A DNA stretch of 64,000 nt from Mycolicibacterium tusciae (GTDB lineage Bacteria > Actinomycetota > Actinomycetes > Mycobacteriales > Mycobacteriaceae), in the NCBI RefSeq assembly GCF_002086795.1, contig NZ_MVIM01000006.1, positions 293,879-357,878 on the forward strand, read 5' to 3'. The notes beneath the pieces are model-generated. The model saw nothing but the letters and a program-made list of their open reading frames with translations, was not told the DNA's origin and did not search any database. A program made the position numbers and the translations under genes. This document shows, piece by piece, positions 62,701 through 64,000 of this stretch (its first letter is position 1; each line of letters opens with the position of its first letter).

Positions 62701-64000
62701 CGGATCTTGGCCCGCGACGGCGCCCAAGTCTCGGCCACCACCGCCGCCCGCCACGCCGCCGACCCGGCCGCCCGGCTGCAGGCCGCGGCCGACATGTATT
62801 ACGACGCACTGGGTGTGGCGGCCGAGAACCGGCTGGGAGCCGGTGCCCGGGACCGGCTCGACGCCATCGCCGACGAGATGATCCCCCAGCTCAGCCAACG
62901 TGAGGCCTGGCCGGTACTGCGACGCAACCTGTGCGTCCTGGCACTCGGTGGTGCTGATCCCCGCGAGCTGCTGGCTCAGGCGCTGGCCGTGGGCAGCATC
63001 GACGACGCCGCGGACCACGCCGCCGTCCTGGATCACCGCATCGACCCCGCCGGCACCCACTCCGCCGGCATCGGGGTCCTGCGCTGGCTCCCCGCCATCC
63101 CGCCGGCCCTGGCCGGCGACCCACAGTGGGGTGCCTACCTGGCCCGCCGCGAGCACCTGGTCGAAACCTTGGCCGAGGAGATCCGCGACCGCGCACGCGG
63201 CTGGACCCACGCGACCGCCCCCGGGTGGGCGCGCCCGCTGATCACCGTGAACACGGCACTGACAGCCGAAATCGCCGTCTTTCGCGCCGCCATCGGCGTG
63301 CAGGAGAACGACACCCGTCTCACTGGCGCCCGCCAGTACCCCGTGCGCACCCGCGCCGTGCAAGCCACCCTGCAGCGCCATGCCGCCGCGGGCATCGGGC
63401 GGCGCAGCGCCGACACCACCACCCGCTGGAACGACCTCATCGACACCATCGACCCACGACTACGCGCAGACGCCTACTGGCCAAAACTGGCCGCCCACCT
63501 CGCCCAGGCCACCCGCACCACACCAGACCTTCGTCAGATCATCACCACCGCCGCCCACCAGAAGCCACTCCCCGATGAGCTGCCCGCCGCCGCCCTGTGG
63601 TGGCGCATCTTCGGCGCAGTCTCGTCCACCGCCACCCTGGCCACCACCCATTCACGGCTACGGCCCGCCTGGATCACCGACCTCGACGGCGTCTTCGGCG
63701 CCATCCTCGCCGAAACCATTGCCGCCGACCTGCACTGGCCCGGCCTGGTGGCTGCCATCAATGCCGCCGACCCCAACACTTGGACGCCGCGCGATCTGCT
63801 GTATCTGGCCGCCGAGCACCTCGCCGACATTACCAACGAGGCTGATCCGATCCCGCCCGGCGACTACGCCCGCCTGATCACCTACACCGTCGATACCTAC
63901 ACCCACCAGCCGCCCGCCGCGGCCCTGCACAACTTTGCTGAACCCCACGACGCCCCACCAAGTCCGGACGAAGAGGACTTCTTCCCACCCGACCCCCAAC
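59716..64000 (+). CDS. MobF-family conjugative relaxase-helicase (TraA/TrwC type), incomplete at window end
   Basis: Open from ATG 59716 to the window end, at least 1428 codons. The N-terminal TrwC-like relaxase domain carries the metal-binding His triad (Leu-His-Thr-His-Val-Ala, His284 and His286). Tyrosines near residues 14-16 and 42-43 (Asp-Tyr-Tyr-Ser-Ala-Lys-Gly) are candidates for the nicking residue. The RecD-like helicase has Walker A Ala-Gly-Thr-Gly-Lys-Thr-Thr (Lys624), a Walker B Val-Val-Asp-Glu-Ala and Tyr-Val-Ala-Met-Thr-Arg-Ala near the end of the core. A long C-terminal region follows. The protein nicks oriT and unwinds the transferred strand. GTG 59719 and ATG 59722 are alternative starts. 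Confidence 0.92.
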   Translation, partial: MVMTLHKLTAGDGYLYLVRQVAAADSTERGRSTLADYYSAKGESPGRWMGRGLAALSDTGRCDASPQAREEIWTVDEGSGVSEAQMRALYGLGLHPNAERIETYVIGRSMGSGRVASRLGRGFLVRDGEPEYARRLAVAFRDHNAENGAHWHATIAPEIRAQIRTRVAVGLFAEEYGRPPADDRELSGFIARNTRARTTAVAGYDLAFSPVKSVSALWAIAPLSVAEQIEAAHDAAVADVLEWLQDQATFTRTGAGGVAQVDTEGLIAAAFTHRDSRAGDPDLHTHVAISNKVSHVDANGVRRWLALDGQPLHRVTVAASELYNTRLEAHLIDRLAVSFVEQSRGRGKRPVREIAGMSVELMARWSSRRAAIKARTAELAKQFQADHGREPSNVEIIALAQQATLESREAKHEPRSLAQLRQMWRTQASQVLGRSGVQRMLADTLGPSDRTPYAPRIDDRWILARAGELIATVSQTRSIWQRHHVRAEALRMVRRHNMSHDVALVEHLTDYALSEMFSVPHARICDGELGEPVALRRRDGASVYSRHGMQVYTSRDMLAAERRILVAVARVDGRCASDRDVELALANSTACGRTLNAGQAALVAELATSGRRVALALAPAGTGKTTAMAALSHAWRNSGGHVIGLAPTADAAILLGDDLGAVTDTLDKYVWSTDPSSPAARPDWFHRVGPDTLIVVDEAGKAATAGLDAMITDALRKGASVRLVGDDGQLSSISAGGVLRDIAEATDALTLSEVVRFKSPAEAAAGLALHDADPAGIGFYIDHHRIHVGTDETAADMAYRAWRADLGDGADSILLAPTNDVINELNARARTDRLAAEPAAANALTVVLADQLHASVGDTIRTRKNNRRITIGRNDFVRNGYRYLITEVRADGAVKARHLRSGRIVTLPADYLATHVTLGYAATIDSAQGLTAGWRETKGTCHIVGSDMMTRQHLYVAMTRATDENHLYLSTAEGDPHRLLSPKATHPDTAVDVLTRILARDGAQVSATTAARHAADPAARLQAAADMYYDALGVAAENRLGAGARDRLDAIADEMIPQLSQREAWPVLRRNLCVLALGGADPRELLAQALAVGSIDDAADHAAVLDHRIDPAGTHSAGIGVLRWLPAIPPALAGDPQWGAYLARREHLVETLAEEIRDRARGWTHATAPGWARPLITVNTALTAEIAVFRAAIGVQENDTRLTGARQYPVRTRAVQATLQRHAAAGIGRRSADTTTRWNDLIDTIDPRLRADAYWPKLAAHLAQATRTTPDLRQIITTAAHQKPLPDELPAAALWWRIFGAVSSTATLATTHSRLRPAWITDLDGVFGAILAETIAADLHWPGLVAAINAADPNTWTPRDLLYLAAEHLADITNEADPIPPGDYARLITYTVDTYTHQPPAAALHNFAEPHDAPPSPDEEDFFPPDPQ

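Noticed and set aside
61990..63381. 463-residue open frame on the minus strand
   Set aside because: It lies antisense to the relaxase coding region, is Gly/Val-rich and has no family likeness; a shadow of the biased codon use of the real gene.
1..64000. tRNA, rRNA or CRISPR array
   Set aside because: No cloverleaf-like sequence with conserved T-loop bases, no rRNA likeness and no regularly spaced short repeats were noticed on either strand; a covariance-model scan would be needed to exclude small RNAs.

Overview
This window looks like part of a large mycobacterial plasmid or integrated conjugative element. It is G+C rich, has mycobacterial start and ribosome-binding signals, and its protein families are typical of Mycobacterium: CsoR, MmcO, LpqS, CysK2-like, Acg-type nitroreductase, LdtMt2-like L,D-transpeptidase, haemophore-related protein and a small BlaR. 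Much of it is decayed: at least ten pseudogenes, several transposase relics (IS1380-like and IS256/Mutator-like), two broken copies of a metal P-type ATPase and a 300-bp tandem duplication. The window ends inside a MobF-type relaxase-helicase, so the element is or was conjugative.

Layout. 0.1-2.2 kb: a convergent DUF5131 / three-Cys-motif-partner pair, each gene with a LexA (SOS) box. 3.8-8.4 kb: copper cluster 1, csoR - HMA chaperone - CopA-type ATPase, behind two CsoR operators, followed by a DUF305 lipoprotein. 8.8-18.9 kb: SHOCT and flavin-type stress proteins, an ATPase relic, a YflT-like protein, a haemophore-related protein, an intact CopB-type ATPase and an Acg-like nitroreductase. 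20.6-30.7 kb: carbon metabolism (phosphoketolase, EamA exporter, GH65 phosphorylase/hydrolase, a broken type II GAPDH, a LOG-family protein). 28.9-33.6 kb: an IS graveyard. 33.7-45 kb: copper and cell-envelope island with a YVTN beta-propeller lipoprotein, a Cys-rich four-helix copper protein, L,D-transpeptidase - blaI - blaR, and an mmcO / lpqS / cysK2 / MFS set. 47.4-54.9 kb: a second cysK2-like operon, a two-component system with a His-rich sensor loop, another DUF305 lipoprotein, a second L,D-transpeptidase and a beta-propeller lipoprotein. 55-64 kb: decayed TetR and methyltransferase genes, a secreted Cys protein, plasmid backbone genes and the relaxase.

The most interesting structure is regulatory. 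Two apparently plasmid-wide regulons can be read from repeated promoter motifs. The first is a 17-bp dyad (TACTA-N7-TAGTA and ACGTA variants) at about a dozen promoters, including that of the ldt-blaI-blaR unit, so the plasmid BlaI/CopY-family repressor is the obvious candidate. The second is an 18-bp motif (consensus TGAAGATTCGGTAAAGAC) found at five promoters, always in the same orientation relative to the gene: both DUF305 lipoproteins, mmcO, the second cysK2 operon and the second L,D-transpeptidase. The local response regulator, which lies next to one copy, is the candidate. The two sets meet at the promoter of the second L,D-transpeptidase. I infer a module that joins copper export and oxidation to peptidoglycan cross-link remodelling and sulfur metabolism. 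No binding has been shown here; the motifs are seen, the regulators are inferred.
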